Source: Pohlia nutans
Taxonomy: Eukaryota; Streptophyta; Bryopsida; Bryales; Mniaceae
NCBI GenBank assembly: GCA_022496805.1
Contig: CM040094.1
Coordinates: forward strand, 8,951,501-9,015,500
DNA: 64,000 nucleotides
Direction: 5' to 3'
The translations under genes and the position numbers were made by a program. Shown piece after piece: positions 35,360 to 46,228 of this stretch (the first letter of the stretch is position 1; every line of letters begins with the position of its first letter). The notes beneath the pieces are model-generated. The model searched no databases. It was not told the DNA's origin and saw only the letters and a program-made list of their open reading frames with translations.

Positions 35360-35479
35360 TTAATGTAACACGGAAATTTATGTTCCAGAAGTTTTGAAGT
35401 TTAGGGTTAGGGTGTCAGTCTGAATTAATATGAAATTTAGACTAAACTCGGATTTCATACATTTTACTGTTCACTCACT

Positions 35480-35932
35480 GTCTGTATTCAGGGAACGGCT
35501 GGAAGTGACTGGGAACAGTACAGCTGGGAACGGAGGCCGGCCCAACATTAGGGTTTTGTTTTGGGATCTCGTGCCGCGGAGGAGTTCCGGTGAGTATATA
35601 TTGCAATGAGGATCCATCTTTTGAGTTTTGAATCGGTGTGTATTTGATTGTTATGCATGTCTATGGGTAGTAGCGATTTATTTGTTTTACTGGGTTTTTC
35701 TCAGGTGTTAGTCTTTGTCAACATGCCTAGTTCAAAGCGCAAAAGTGAGAAAGGCACGAAGGGACGAGGGGGTTGAGTTGAAAATCAGCCATGTAAAGAC
35801 TCCAGTGTGAGAGATGTATGGTGCACTGTTAAGTTTCATACAGGAGAATAATAAGGTTGTACATGATGTAAGGACGCGATCGTTTCCTGACGTGAAAAAT
35901 TGTGATATCGATTACTTGCTGATGCAAACATA
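35480..35932 (+). pseudogene. Decayed plus-strand gene fragment with 5' leader intron
   Basis: A GC-richer leader (telo-box-like TTAGGGTTTTG near 35550) is followed by a donor GTGAGTATAT at ~35591 and an acceptor TTTTTCTCAG at ~35704. ATG 35723 opens MPSSKRKSEKGTKGRGG then a stop (35774-35776). Shifting frame gives ELKISHVKTPV, a stop, and EMYGALLSFIQENNKVVHDV, RTRSFPDVKNCDIDYLLMQT. The block around EMYGALLSFI recurs at 39213-39262. I do not recognise the protein; frame breaks indicate a pseudogene. Confidence 0.45.
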
Positions 35933-36066
35933 AGATAAAATTAAAATTTATGTTAAAAGAATATATATATTAAGTAAACGTCAAGACAAACGTTTTAAAT
36001 AAAATTTTCATTAAAAAGGCAAATCAATTAGAGTATGATGATGGAATATCAAATATACATAATTAA

Positions 36067-36250
36067 ATTAAAAGTTACAATAAATATTTGAAAAATATTT
36101 ATAATATAATCCTATAGCACGTTGATACATTGAACAAACTTTAAGCATAAAACCTAGTTTTGTAACACCACAAGATTGACAGATATGGTGATTAAATTTT
36201 GCACTTGGTGTTGCGATTTGACGAATGACATAAAATTATAATTAAATGTG
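36067..36250 (+). repeat. Repeat X, copy 1
   Basis: About 185 bp (ACAATAAATATTTGAAAAAT to GTTGCGATTTGACGAATGAC and on) recurring at 39263-39467 in the same orientation with modest divergence. Confidence 0.8.
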
Positions 36251-36619
36251 TTGAATGATTTAAATCAATTATAAATCTTCATTTTTAAATCTTAAACCTT
36301 ATTAAAAAAAAATTAATCATATCTAAATAATAAAAAGTAAAATTAAATAATTTTTTTAACTCACTTTGCAAATTATAGCCAAGATTTTTAGTGGAAGAAA
36401 ATGATAATAATAAAGGTAAATTATTTTTAACAAGATTGATTATTTCATTAGTCGTAAATTTTATAATAAACATTTAAAAATGGTCAATTTTTTAAACTAA
36501 ATGTTACACATTTAAAAATGACGTTTTGGAGGGTGTATGATTTTGATACTGTATAGAATTTGAGTTAGATTTAAAAAAAACAAAGTAGAGAAGTTTAACA
36601 ATGACTTTTCTCAAGAACT

Positions 36620-37770
36620 CTTTTTACTTCGGACTCCCGACTTCGGTTGCCATTTAACTGTTGAAGATCTCGTCCGCCTTCATGTCATGTATGCTTCTGT
36701 TGGCATCAATGGACCCCCTTCATTAGGATATTCTTCACCTTGTCGATTTTGAGTTGGTCTTGTTCTACACCAAAGACCACCATGTACTCATGGACATCAA
36801 ATTCAAGGAAGTAGTCGCTCCATTTCTGTCCTACAGCAAGACCTTTTCTCCCTAGCGCGGTAATGATCTTCGGTCTTGCCCTCTTCAAAGTCGTGCGACG
36901 CTTCACTTTGTGAGTGAGCCGGATTTGCTTACGCAACTCTTTGTTGGCCAGATTGTGCTTGTGCCGCATTTTCTATATCTGTTGTTGTTGTTCTTCATTC
37001 ACCCGTTGTTGCTCTTCATGGCGCCGATCAAATTCTTCGAGACGCCGTTCAAGCTCTTCAAAATGCCGATTGTTGTCTTGCTGAAACGTCTTTCCCACTT
37101 CATGCCGAACAACCTCCACATTCTCTGAAATCACCCAACCACAATATAACATGGATCATTAATAAGAAATAACAGTAACACCATGAAAAATAACAGTAAC
37201 ACCATAAGAAATAACATGCACGATTCCTAACCTGAATTTGATTTCAAGGCCGTGTCCGCACAGTCGAATTTGACGCGTCAATTGTTGATTTGTGAAAGCA
37301 GGTCCAGATCACCCTTCCCCTCCTTCTATTCCACCAAAACAGCGCCGTTCCATTCCCGGTAGGTGCAATTGTTAGCAGGCAAAGGAGGTACTCCACGAGC
37401 AATTAAATCCACAGCTCGAACACCTAAAAAAAACAACGAATAATGAGTAAACATTCAAAAACATTGATTAACTAGCATGAGGAATAATTTTACAAAAGTC
37501 ACAAAGATCAATATGAAAGATTCCTTACCAGGAAGGTATTTGCTCCAGCGCTCATAAGATACAATTTTAACGTCATCAAGAAACGTTGGCGATATGTTTT
37601 CATCGACGGGAAGCATCTGAAAATAGCTCATGTGCTCCTTCATAAAAAAAATAAAAACACCCCCATCATCAATCCCCAACGGCGCTTCCTCTCCTACTCC
37701 ACCTCTGCTTCCTTTGTTGGCCCCTCCACCCTCGCCTCCTTTGTAAACACCCGTAGAAATCTGTATTCAA
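36620..37770 (-). pseudogene. Decayed minus-strand gene of unknown family, copy 1
   Basis: Read on the minus strand: FMKEHMSYFQMLPVDE, YERWSKYLPGKESF; then VDLIARGVPPLPANNCTYRE and WNGAVLVE, stop, KGDLDLLSQINN, stop; then a charged coiled-coil-like part and LRKQIRLTHKVKRRTTLKRA, WSDYFLEFDVHEYMVVFGVE, DQLKIDKVKNILMKG. Stops and frame changes break it; some breaks may be introns. The last third is paralogous to 38182-38715. Possibly a transposon-borne or captured gene; no family recognised. Confidence 0.5.
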
Positions 37771-38181
37771 CAGTCTTGTGAGCTTCCTTATATCCATTAG
37801 CAAGCAATCAATGCCGCACACTCACTTCCTCACTTTAAGCCGACAATTTTGCTCTCACTCAAGTTGATTCTTTTTAACTCGAACTGCCTAACTTCAAGAA
37901 AGTGAATGAATCTTTTCGTTATGATCTTATCTCATTCAAACAACTTGCAGTTAGGTAGGTGAAGAGTAATTGCTTTAATTTTAACACTCCCAGTCAATTG
38001 CTATTTATTTAGCTAGTTTATCTGAACACCCACACTCTTGACACAATTATCATGTTTGTCCTTATTCAACGGCTTGTAAGAACATCTGCTACCATCTTAT
38101 CCGTAGATCATCAACTGAAGTTTTATCCCAAGTTGGGCAATCTTAAAATCAGAGTACACATCAATGTAAAAATTCATAACC

Positions 38182-38715
38182 TCAAATAAAAAGGGTTTCC
38201 ATGGGCCGTTGAGTTTTGTCGGGAAAAACGTACTCAAACAACCACAACCACGCGTCTTGCTTCCAGGTCCCGACTTCGGTTGCCATTATGCTGTTGAAGA
38301 TCTCGTCGGCCTCAATGTCATATATACTTTTGTTGACATTGATGGACCCCTTCATTAGGATTATCTTTACTTGGTTGATTTTGTGCTGGTCTTGTTCTGC
38401 ACTAAAGACCTCCATCCACACCTGGGCATCAAATTGGAGAAAGTAGTTCTTTCATTTCTGTCTTGCACTAAGAGGCTTTCTCCCTTGGGTGTCGATGATC
38501 TTCGCTCTTGCCTTCTCCAAAGTTACGCGACGCTTAATTTTGTGAGTGAACCGGATTTGCTTCCGCAACTCTTCGATGGCCAAATTGCTCTTACGCCGCA
38601 TCTCCACAATCAACCGTTCTTGCTCTTCATGGCGCCGTTTCCGCTCTTTGTGGCGCCGTTGATGCACTTCGACAAGTCCCCTTATGTCTATTTTTATATC
38701 TGCTGCATTTATCAT
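38182..38715 (-). pseudogene. Decayed minus-strand gene of unknown family, copy 2
   Basis: The minus strand gives a charged helix (HQRRHKERKRRHEEQERL), LAIEELRKQIRFTHKIKRRV, EVFSAEQDQHKINQVKIILM, DIEADEIFNSIMATEVGTWK and QDAWLWLFEYVFPDK, with one frame break near 38450. Protein-level similarity to copy 1 is clear (LRKQIR-THK-KRR-TL, EQDQ-KI--VK-ILMKG), and this copy extends further at its C-terminus. Confidence 0.5.
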
Positions 38716-39029
38716 GAGAGGCGGGATAACCGAGTAATCGGAAATTCTAAAGTCTCACCCTTGAAATCCTCAGGTTCAACCACGATTTTTAATTGACTAT
38801 ATTTAGCGTATGTAGTTCTAAATAATGATAAATCACGGTAAGAGATTCCCAATCGAAGTGTGACTATCGAGATTTACGCTTTTTGCCATCATCGAGTTTA
38901 CACCCTTGAAAAGATCTGAAATCACTACCGTTTCTTTTACAATAATTCTAAGATTAACAAGAAAAAAATTAAGTAAAAATGATACATTCAAAATTATAAC
39001 ACCTTCAAAATTTTAATTTTAATTTTGAG

Positions 39030-39262
39030 CAAAGTTCTAAGCAAAGCAACTGCATTCGGCGACGACGACTCGAGAGCAAGTTTATACAATCACCTCTTCT
39101 GTCTTTTGATGCCGAGTTGTACACGTCATATATTGAGGATCCAGACACGATAACACGAAAAACATTGATTGACGATGATGAACGTTTTTTGACTGAAAAA
39201 TAAACAATTACAGTGTCAGAGATGTATGGTGCACTGTTAAGTTTCATACATGAGAATAATAA
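39030..39262 (+). pseudogene. Plus-strand fragment of the same module
   Basis: The plus-strand frame reads RRLESKFIQSPLLSFDAELY, TSYIEDPDTITRKTLIDDDE, RFLTEK, stop, then TVSEMYGALLSFIHENN, the last part shared with 35799-35856. Protein-like but unassigned. Confidence 0.4.
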
Positions 39263-39467
39263 CGTTACAATAAATATTTGAAAAATATTTGTAATATTAT
39301 CCTATAGCAGGTTGATACATTGTGTAAACTTTGAGCATAAGACCTAGTCTTGCAACGCCACAACATTGACACATATGATGATTAAATGTTGAACTTGGTG
39401 TTGCGATTTGACGAATGACATAAAATTATAATTAAATGTGATGAATGATTTAAAATTATAATTATAA
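39263..39467 (+). repeat. Repeat X, copy 2
   Basis: Second copy of 36067-36250, again directly following the EMYGALLSFI block. Confidence 0.8.
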
Positions 39468-39504
39468 TACCTTTAAAATTATAATTAAAAATTATAATTA
39501 AATA

Positions 39505-40085
39505 GTCTATGTTTCTTAGTCTTCGTATGAAATCTACATTTGTAATGTGTATCTATCTTGACTTTTGAGCTTGTGTTCATGCTGCGTCAGTGAATGTTCA
39601 GTATTGAGTTTGTTTGACAATAGGGGTATCCCAGTGGACTCTCCAGTGGAATATGACACCGCTGAAAGAGCCATTTGCTCCTTTGCTAAGGTCAAGACAC
39701 CTAAAACCGATCAAATAAAACTTGTACTATACTTGGGATAGACAAATCAATTTTTTGATTATCTTCCTCTTTTAGCATTGCAAAAATTTTAAAAAATCAT
39801 ATTTAATTTAATTTTTTTTATAATTATTTGAATAAGTACAAATTTTTTAAGTGGAAGTTGTAGGTTTACCAAAAACCGATCAGATGCTCTAATGTACAAA
39901 TGAGGTACATCTTCCCTTTTGAAACCTAGAAATTAGGCAAGAATCTAAAGCGGTTGGTTTTGTGTACCTGGTCGGGAATGGGTGTCTCAATCTTAATTTC
40001 ATATGACGCAACCACTGGAAACCCTGGAAACCCTGGGATTTCAATGACTTGTTGTTTGGAATGACTTTAAAATCTTCTCTGTGAT
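39505..40085 (+). repeat. Duplicated RGP1 3' flank, interrupted by a MITE
   Basis: Same sequence and orientation as 27215-27490 with scattered substitutions and a small internal duplication (CCCAGTGGACTCTCCAGTGG), split by the element at 39689-39990. Confidence 0.88.
39689..39990 (+). mobile_element. MITE, AGGTCGAGGCACC family, copy 2 (TA target)
   Basis: 302 bp, ends AGGTCAAGACACCTAAAACC and the mutated complement, flanked by TA 39687-39688 and 39991-39992. The paralogous unoccupied site (27403-27404) has a single TA. Confidence 0.9.
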
Positions 40086-41593
40086 AGGACTTTTTATCGA
40101 TATTTTACCTAGAGAATTGAACCGGTGATTTTTATTATTATTATTATTAATTATTTTTTGACAAAATGAGCTTTATTCCAAATGAAAATTAATGTCACTG
40201 AAAGATAAGAATACAGAATCAAGACCCGCACAGGGACTGGTGAGAAATGTTTTGGTTTTTCTATTTTTTTCCTAAGTTAGGCCAAAGCCTCATAACCCCT
40301 CATTCAAACTAACTAAATTGCCCCATGGTTGGTTTCACATGATTCCAAAGCACTCGCTCACCAGTGTGGGTGCCGAAGAGAGTACTATACGTGGAAGTAG
40401 GGTTGGAAGAAAATAATTCCAGAAAAAAATGCCGAAAAATAAAAATAAATTTATTGAGTATTTTGTCAATATCAATAAAAATAAAGTCAACAAAAAGCCG
40501 AAAAAATAAAAATAAATAAAAACATAACACTCAAAAAAAATCATAGACAAAAAATAAAATAAAACGTTTAGCCATTAGATTTTTTTAACATTAGCTATTA
40601 ATAGTCAATTTCTTAATAATTGCTTTTGAAAGTGCCGGCCTCCATTGTTTCAACTTTTATTAATTATCTGACATGAAAGTGCCGACCTTGCGTTCTACGT
40701 ACGGTAGTGTGCATTCAAAGTTTGTCAAATTTCTTGATGTACTTTTTGCACTTTGCTCGGGTGCTTTGAGGTCAGGAGCTTGGTCTTCTGCCACGCCGTC
40801 CAGGCATGGTCCATAAGGTTCTAGAGCCCCCCACTATTCACCTTCGAATCCCAAACATCTATCAGTGGATTGGAATAATCACAAAAGAATTTTCTCTAAC
40901 TTTAGCTAGTTCAAGCAAAGAGGGTTCGAGAATTGAATTATTTTATTAGCAAATGATACTATAGTGTAAATGGTGTGGTCAAATAAGGTATTGAGAACCT
41001 TATGTTGAGGGTAGTTTCTCACAACAAATGCTTAAGCTTCGCTTGGGGCTACACTTCCTGGCTAAAACATGTGGCATTTCTATTGATCCAGCAAAGCTAG
41101 ATAAAAGAGCCTCGCAAAAGTGACCATATAGCGGAAACTTTCTATACAACCAAGAATGTGTTTTTAGGAAAAAGTTCACAGTGCGCATGCCACTAGAGTC
41201 CTCCCACTGGAGAGGACAAATTATCTAGGCAAACCTACAATGTAGATCATCTAGCATGTGTGAATACATGTAATGTGACACTAGGGAGAAAGGACGCAAA
41301 GAAGAGTACCTTCTTTCAATTCACCCCATTGCAGAATAATCACATTTAAGATTTGGTGTCAGAAACAATCTTCTACACACCCTTGAACTACTATAATCAC
41401 CCTCTATATATTGTTGCGAATGAACTAGTCACAATCACTGTACATGGATAATGGTTTGATAATCTATTGTAGGATACCAAATCATTCCTTTAATTAGCTA
41501 TTAGAGAACTATAGAAGCATCACTAAGGTATATTTGACCAAAAAGGCATGGCTCTCTCAAATGCCTTGCAAAAATAACATTAAATACAAGGAT

Positions 41594-42497
41594 AAATAGA
41601 AATTGTGGTCCTCTTTGGAGGCTAGCGTGAATAAAGTGTTTGTTCGTAATGTTGGTGACCCAATGTCCACCCAAGAAAGGGCCATTGGAACAAAAATACT
41701 CTCCCCTACCAAGAATAGACACTTTAGTGGCTAGTAATAAATACTAGTAACTAGTAATAAATACTAGTATCTAGTAATAAATACTAGTAACAAACAATAA
41801 CCTTGAATGGGTGGTTAGATCTAGTTAGTGTATAAATTGGAGTTGGTTTTGGTGATGGTCGCCAAATCATAGTTCTAGGGTTGGTGGGTAACAAATGTTA
41901 TTACAATTATATACTTCGGGTTCCATTCCCATTGTGCCCGTTTGAGCAGTAATGTAGTATCTATGAGCTAGTGTTACTAGTAAGTTTATCAGAGGCAGGA
42001 AAGTTGTAACAACCAACCGTCCCCGTCCCGCCCTCTTGAAACAAGTATTTGGGTTGAGCTAGTCAAGAGTAGACAAAAAGAAATAAACAGTGGTTTAACC
42101 ACTATCCCCTATTTTTGTGTGAATTTGTTTTGTTTATTCTATTGGTAATTGTTGGTTATTTTCTTTTCTTCTTTTATGTAGTATAATTGATCCGGCATAG
42201 TGTATAGCAATGGTGTTTATTTCTTTGAAGGTGTTTTTAATGGAGGTTTCCGGTAGTTTAAATTTTGTTTCAAGGAGTTTCATTGAGGGAGCATGTGTTG
42301 TTCCTCTAGCTCTTGTCATGATGGCTACAAGCGGGTTTAATTTTCAACCTTGGTTAATGATGTTAATTAGTGGTTGGTATTTTTGGACTTTGTTGTCTAT
42401 TTTTTCTTGTGAAAATTTGTTGTTGCAGTATGTGAATTCAATAAATTGTATTGTGATGTTGTCGTCTAGATTTGGTGGAGGGTCATTGTATTCCAAA
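41594..42497 (-). mobile_element. LINE copy, ~900 bp, decayed
   Basis: Colinear with 19695-20725 on the minus strand: 3' end (ACTTTATTCACGCTAGCCTC, CAAAGAGGACC), tRNA-like block near 41855-41945, and ORF remnant GTTHAPSMKLLETKFKLPET then NTIAIHYAGSIILHKRR. A TACTAGTAACTAGTAATAAA-type short tandem occurs at 41735-41790. Target duplication not resolved. Confidence 0.75.
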
Positions 42498-42857
42498 TAA
42501 TATATTATATGCCAAATTATAACAATACATTCTTATTTATTTGAATATGACTTTCAAATAATTTATTCAATTAGGTACAAGTTGAAAAGTTAAATGGTTT
42601 AGGTTCATACACTAATTATTAATTGCAATTAAATGATTTTTATGAATTAAAGGTTTAAAGGTGCATTGATGGATAATGATTTCTGATCCATCTCTTTATT
42701 TTCAAGTGGTTTTTCTATGCGGCCTAAAGTTGAAAAACACATTCAAACTAAAGTTGAAAACTTTCAACTAAATTGATTAAATTGAACTACCTTTGCGGCC
42801 TATTGTTCAGTTGAAAATCTCAACTTGCTTAAGTTCAATTGAACTAAACTATGCCCT

Positions 42858-42876
42858 CCCCCCCCCCCCCCCCCCC
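42858..42876 (+). repeat. Poly-C run of 19
   Basis: Nineteen consecutive C, the only long G/C homopolymer in an AT-rich window. Length likely unreliable or polymorphic. Confidence 0.9.
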
Positions 42877-43746
42877 TTCTCCTTCTTTAGGGCCCTCAAA
42901 ACAATTCAAGCTAGTGTATCTTCTCATTTGAATTGCACATCATGATTGCACAATCCATGTTTGGCAACATGTAAATGACTTACTTACTATTTCAGAGTTT
43001 AATTAAGTAATGTTGGTGGGAAACTACATCGTAAGCCTTGTAATTTTTGGATGTCCTTGAGAGTGCAATTCAAAGTTGCTGGTGAAGATGCTCTTGGATG
43101 ATTGCAAGCTACGATCTACCAAGTGGCGAGTGCAGCTTGTGCAGCTAAGGGTCGTGCAACTCATGCACTAGCGTTGTAATGTGCACCTCTCAACCGAGCT
43201 CTCAACTTTCAATTAGATCAAAAATTTCACCATCCCAAATAGGGTTTATGCTAATGCTTTCACTTTAGCAATTGTTAAGTTGATTTCAAGACTTTGGCTT
43301 TTACTCAACAACCTTTTTTGTTTTTTACCCAGTAGGGATAATTAGAGCCTTTTTTACATAACATCCATAGCTAGGTTCTAAGAAAAATGCATTTCTTATC
43401 CCACCTCTGAAATTGGACCATTATTTCATTTCCAAAAAGAAAATCCAAAAAAGTTTTAATTGCACAAAAATCTTTAATAAAAAAATAAAAAAATCACGAA
43501 ACAATTAACTAAAAAATAAGTAAGCGTAATACCAAAAATAATAAAATACGGTAGTTTTGTACATACTTGTGGTAAGTTGCTATAAATATTAGAAGTTCAA
43601 ACTTGACCCCCTTCTAGCATTTCCCATAAATTAGTTGCACATAGGTGCACTTTTGACAAGCGACACGCTACCAAATCCAAGTAAAAATGCTTAATTTGGA
43701 TAGAAAGATTGAATTTTTGCAAACTTTATTGTAGTAGACATCTTAA

Positions 43747-43995
43747 CGCCTAAAGGAGGTTGCCCCTGTCCATACGGTGCGCACACATAGAAGTACATTT
43801 GCATATAGGTGACATTTACTGTAGCATAACGTGTCTTATGGAGCCAATTTTTTGTCAACGTTATAAGAACTACAAGACATGTTGCTGTAAAATTTTCAAA
43901 ATTTTTCCTTGTGTGGAAGATGGTCAAAGAATTTCCTATACAAATGCAGTAGTAAAAACAGTAGAGCATATTGAGGTTGTTGCATGCATTAGGGG
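43747..43995. mobile_element. TTAA-flanked MITE (~249 bp)
   Basis: Between TTAA 43743-43746 and TTAA 43996-43999; ends CGCCTAAAGGAGGTTGCCCC and TGCATGCATTAGGGG. The open frames across it are not supported as genes. Confidence 0.65.
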
Positions 43996-45684
43996 TTAAC
44001 TTTGGAATTCTAAAAACAATGCAATTTGTTTTGTCACAAAATTCCATCTCAATAGTTATTGGTGATTTTTCAAAAATTGAAAAAGTGCAGCAATTCCTAC
44101 ACCGCGACAAAAAACATGGGTGACCGTAGCTTGCAATCACCTTCTTACATTTCAATAGTCCAATTTTGGACTATACAGATATTTTATTTTATTTTTCTGA
44201 TTTTTCTATTTTTCTATTTCTGATTTTCATTTTTTATTTATTTTTATTTATTTTTTGCTTATGGCAATTTAACAATGAAGTGCCCAAAAAAACCACTGCT
44301 CGTGAAGAGAGCCAGGTACGGTTGGTAGAACACAATTTGCCTACAGTCAATCGTGACAGAGTGGTACTTACTCTAGGTCTTCATTAGAAGCTCTCACAAG
44401 TGATTGGGCACAAGGTAGATGTCCATACTTCAGGTTTGCATGGTTAGGTCTGTGAAAGAAAAAGTTTATTAATTTTGGATGCTTCGCAAAGCTCGCGCAA
44501 AGGCATCCCAAAAAAACACATTTTTTGAATATGTCTACAATTTTCTGTGAATTTTTAAGTCCAAAAGCGTAGATTGGCCATTACTTGCGCATGGGGTTCA
44601 TGCTTCATCCACAGGTTGAATTCTCAAAATCGTGCACTAATTGTTGCAAATTGAATCAAGAAAAGAGCAATTTTAAGAGTGCTTCTTGGGTGCTTTTTCA
44701 AACTTGACCGGGAGGTTTTTTAGGACCCAGCCCCGAAATGTAAGGGTCGACAATGGGCCCTGCGCAGAATTCAGCACACCTACCTTAACATTCTTTAGCA
44801 ACCCCATTATTTACCCTTGGGAATCAGCATCGCACTGCAAGAATCATAATTTTCTATAGAATCGAAGCCATCTCTACTTAATGATGGCCCAATAACTCAA
44901 CAAAATTTTGTGTTTTTCTTAATAGTCTGTACATGTTCCACATCATCAATTCTCTGTTCATATGTTGATTCTTTGCACAAGCGAAAGGGTGTACTAGCTA
45001 AAGAATGTTATGGGCTGGCTGGATTGTGGTACTGGTAAGAAGGGTACTGGTAACCAATTTTTTCCGTGTGGAAAGCTGGTGTTGGTAGTAAGATCTAGAC
45101 AATCCTTGATTGGATGGCTCTACACTCACCACGGGCCTTGCCATTCCATCAATACAGCATTCATTCCCTCAAACAAACCAACAAACACGGTGCTTTCATT
45201 CCATCAACCTTTGCCTTTCCTTCCTCCCAACCCTCTCAATTGAAATACATCAATCAATCTCTCTTAGCTCATACTCAGTGGCCCCAGTGCTCCAGGAAAA
45301 CTACTCTTGTTTTGAGACTCTTGTATTGATTTCTGCAGGATCGTCAAGTGAGTGATGTCATGGAAGGCCAACACTACAATACAATTTTATGTTGAACCAA
45401 ATTGTATGGATTTTACTACTATGTTTGTTAGCAACGTTAGAAGAGTAGCTATAACAAACACTACAAGGAGAAGGCGTCGCTTTTCACTCCTTTTGTGAGT
45501 CAAACGGCGCTACTTCGCACTCACCAATTTTTTGGTTGGATTTGGTGAGTGTGATTTGTCACGTAGAACAAGCGTGTACAGTGAAATATGACGATGAGTA
45601 GGATCCTTGAGAGTGAGAAACAACGCCGTTGCTTGTTGTGAGCAGCTATTCACATAGTCTTTGCCTTAGTATTTAGTTTGATGG

Positions 45685-45775
45685 CTTGTTTATACTGTTC
45701 AGCTATGTAATTCTTTGAAAACGATGCGTTTCCGTAGTCTCTCCCCTAGTAGGGCAGTGATAACAAAATTACAAT
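45685..45775 (+). repeat. SINE/LINE-like 3' end with hairpin, copy 2
   Basis: TATACTGTTCAGCTATGTAA, GCGTTTCCGTAGTCTCTCCC, CTAGTAGGGCAGTGATAAC; inverted relative to 15090-15180. Confidence 0.6.
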
Positions 45776-46228
45776 TCCTAAATGTTGTTGTAACATGGCT
45801 TGAGTTACTTCCCTTACATTGCCAAGAGCAGAGAGTGTATGATCCCCAGTGGTCTCGTGTTTCTTTTATTACACTCAAACCTCTTTAATCTTATCACTTG
45901 GGTCCCAAGTGATTTTCACTATAATATAGTTTGAATGTGCAAAACCAATTCTAGTATGTCATTTTAGTTTTGAGTATATGCAAAAGTTTAGCACAAAAAG
46001 TTTTTAAAGTGTTTCTCACTATACCATAGTTGGAATGTGACGTGTGCTAAGTCAATGATCGATTCTATGTTGTTTTAGACAAGGTCATAATAAAGAGGTA
46101 TGATTTACGTAGTCTTTTGTCCAAAATTTTTCACTGAAACATGCAATGTTCTTCAGTATAAAATTGAGGCCCATGGTCTTGCAGGGGTGATGCATTCATT
46201 TCGTTCAATGTAAGGTGAGGAGGTAGCC

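Larger units (their letters stand above)
27490..35370. other. Gene-free 7.9 kb with MITEs and a minisatellite
   Basis: Strongly AT-rich. All open frames are short and without domain-like sequence. It holds TTAA elements (28217-28761, 29896-30450, 30455-~30672, 31048-~31268, 32807-33716, 35129-35359) and the tandem repeat at 34161-34645. Between them (28800-29890, 31270-32800, 33720-34160) I see nothing identifiable apart from an AAATA microsatellite near 29085. Confidence 0.6.
40090..46228. other. Gene-poor interval upstream of the ABCG gene
   Basis: No supported gene. It holds the LINE remnant (41594-42497), a 19-C run (42858-42876), a TTAA element (43747-43995) and the second hairpin-ended repeat (45685-45775). 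A plus-strand frame at 44270-44387 reads EVPKKTTAREESQVRLVEHN but has no start or partner. The ABCG promoter must lie at the right end; no motif stands out. Confidence 0.55.

Noticed and set aside
44166..44387. 73-codon plus-strand frame
   Set aside because: First half is a T-rich run giving Phe/Leu repeats; the protein-like tail is too short to assign.
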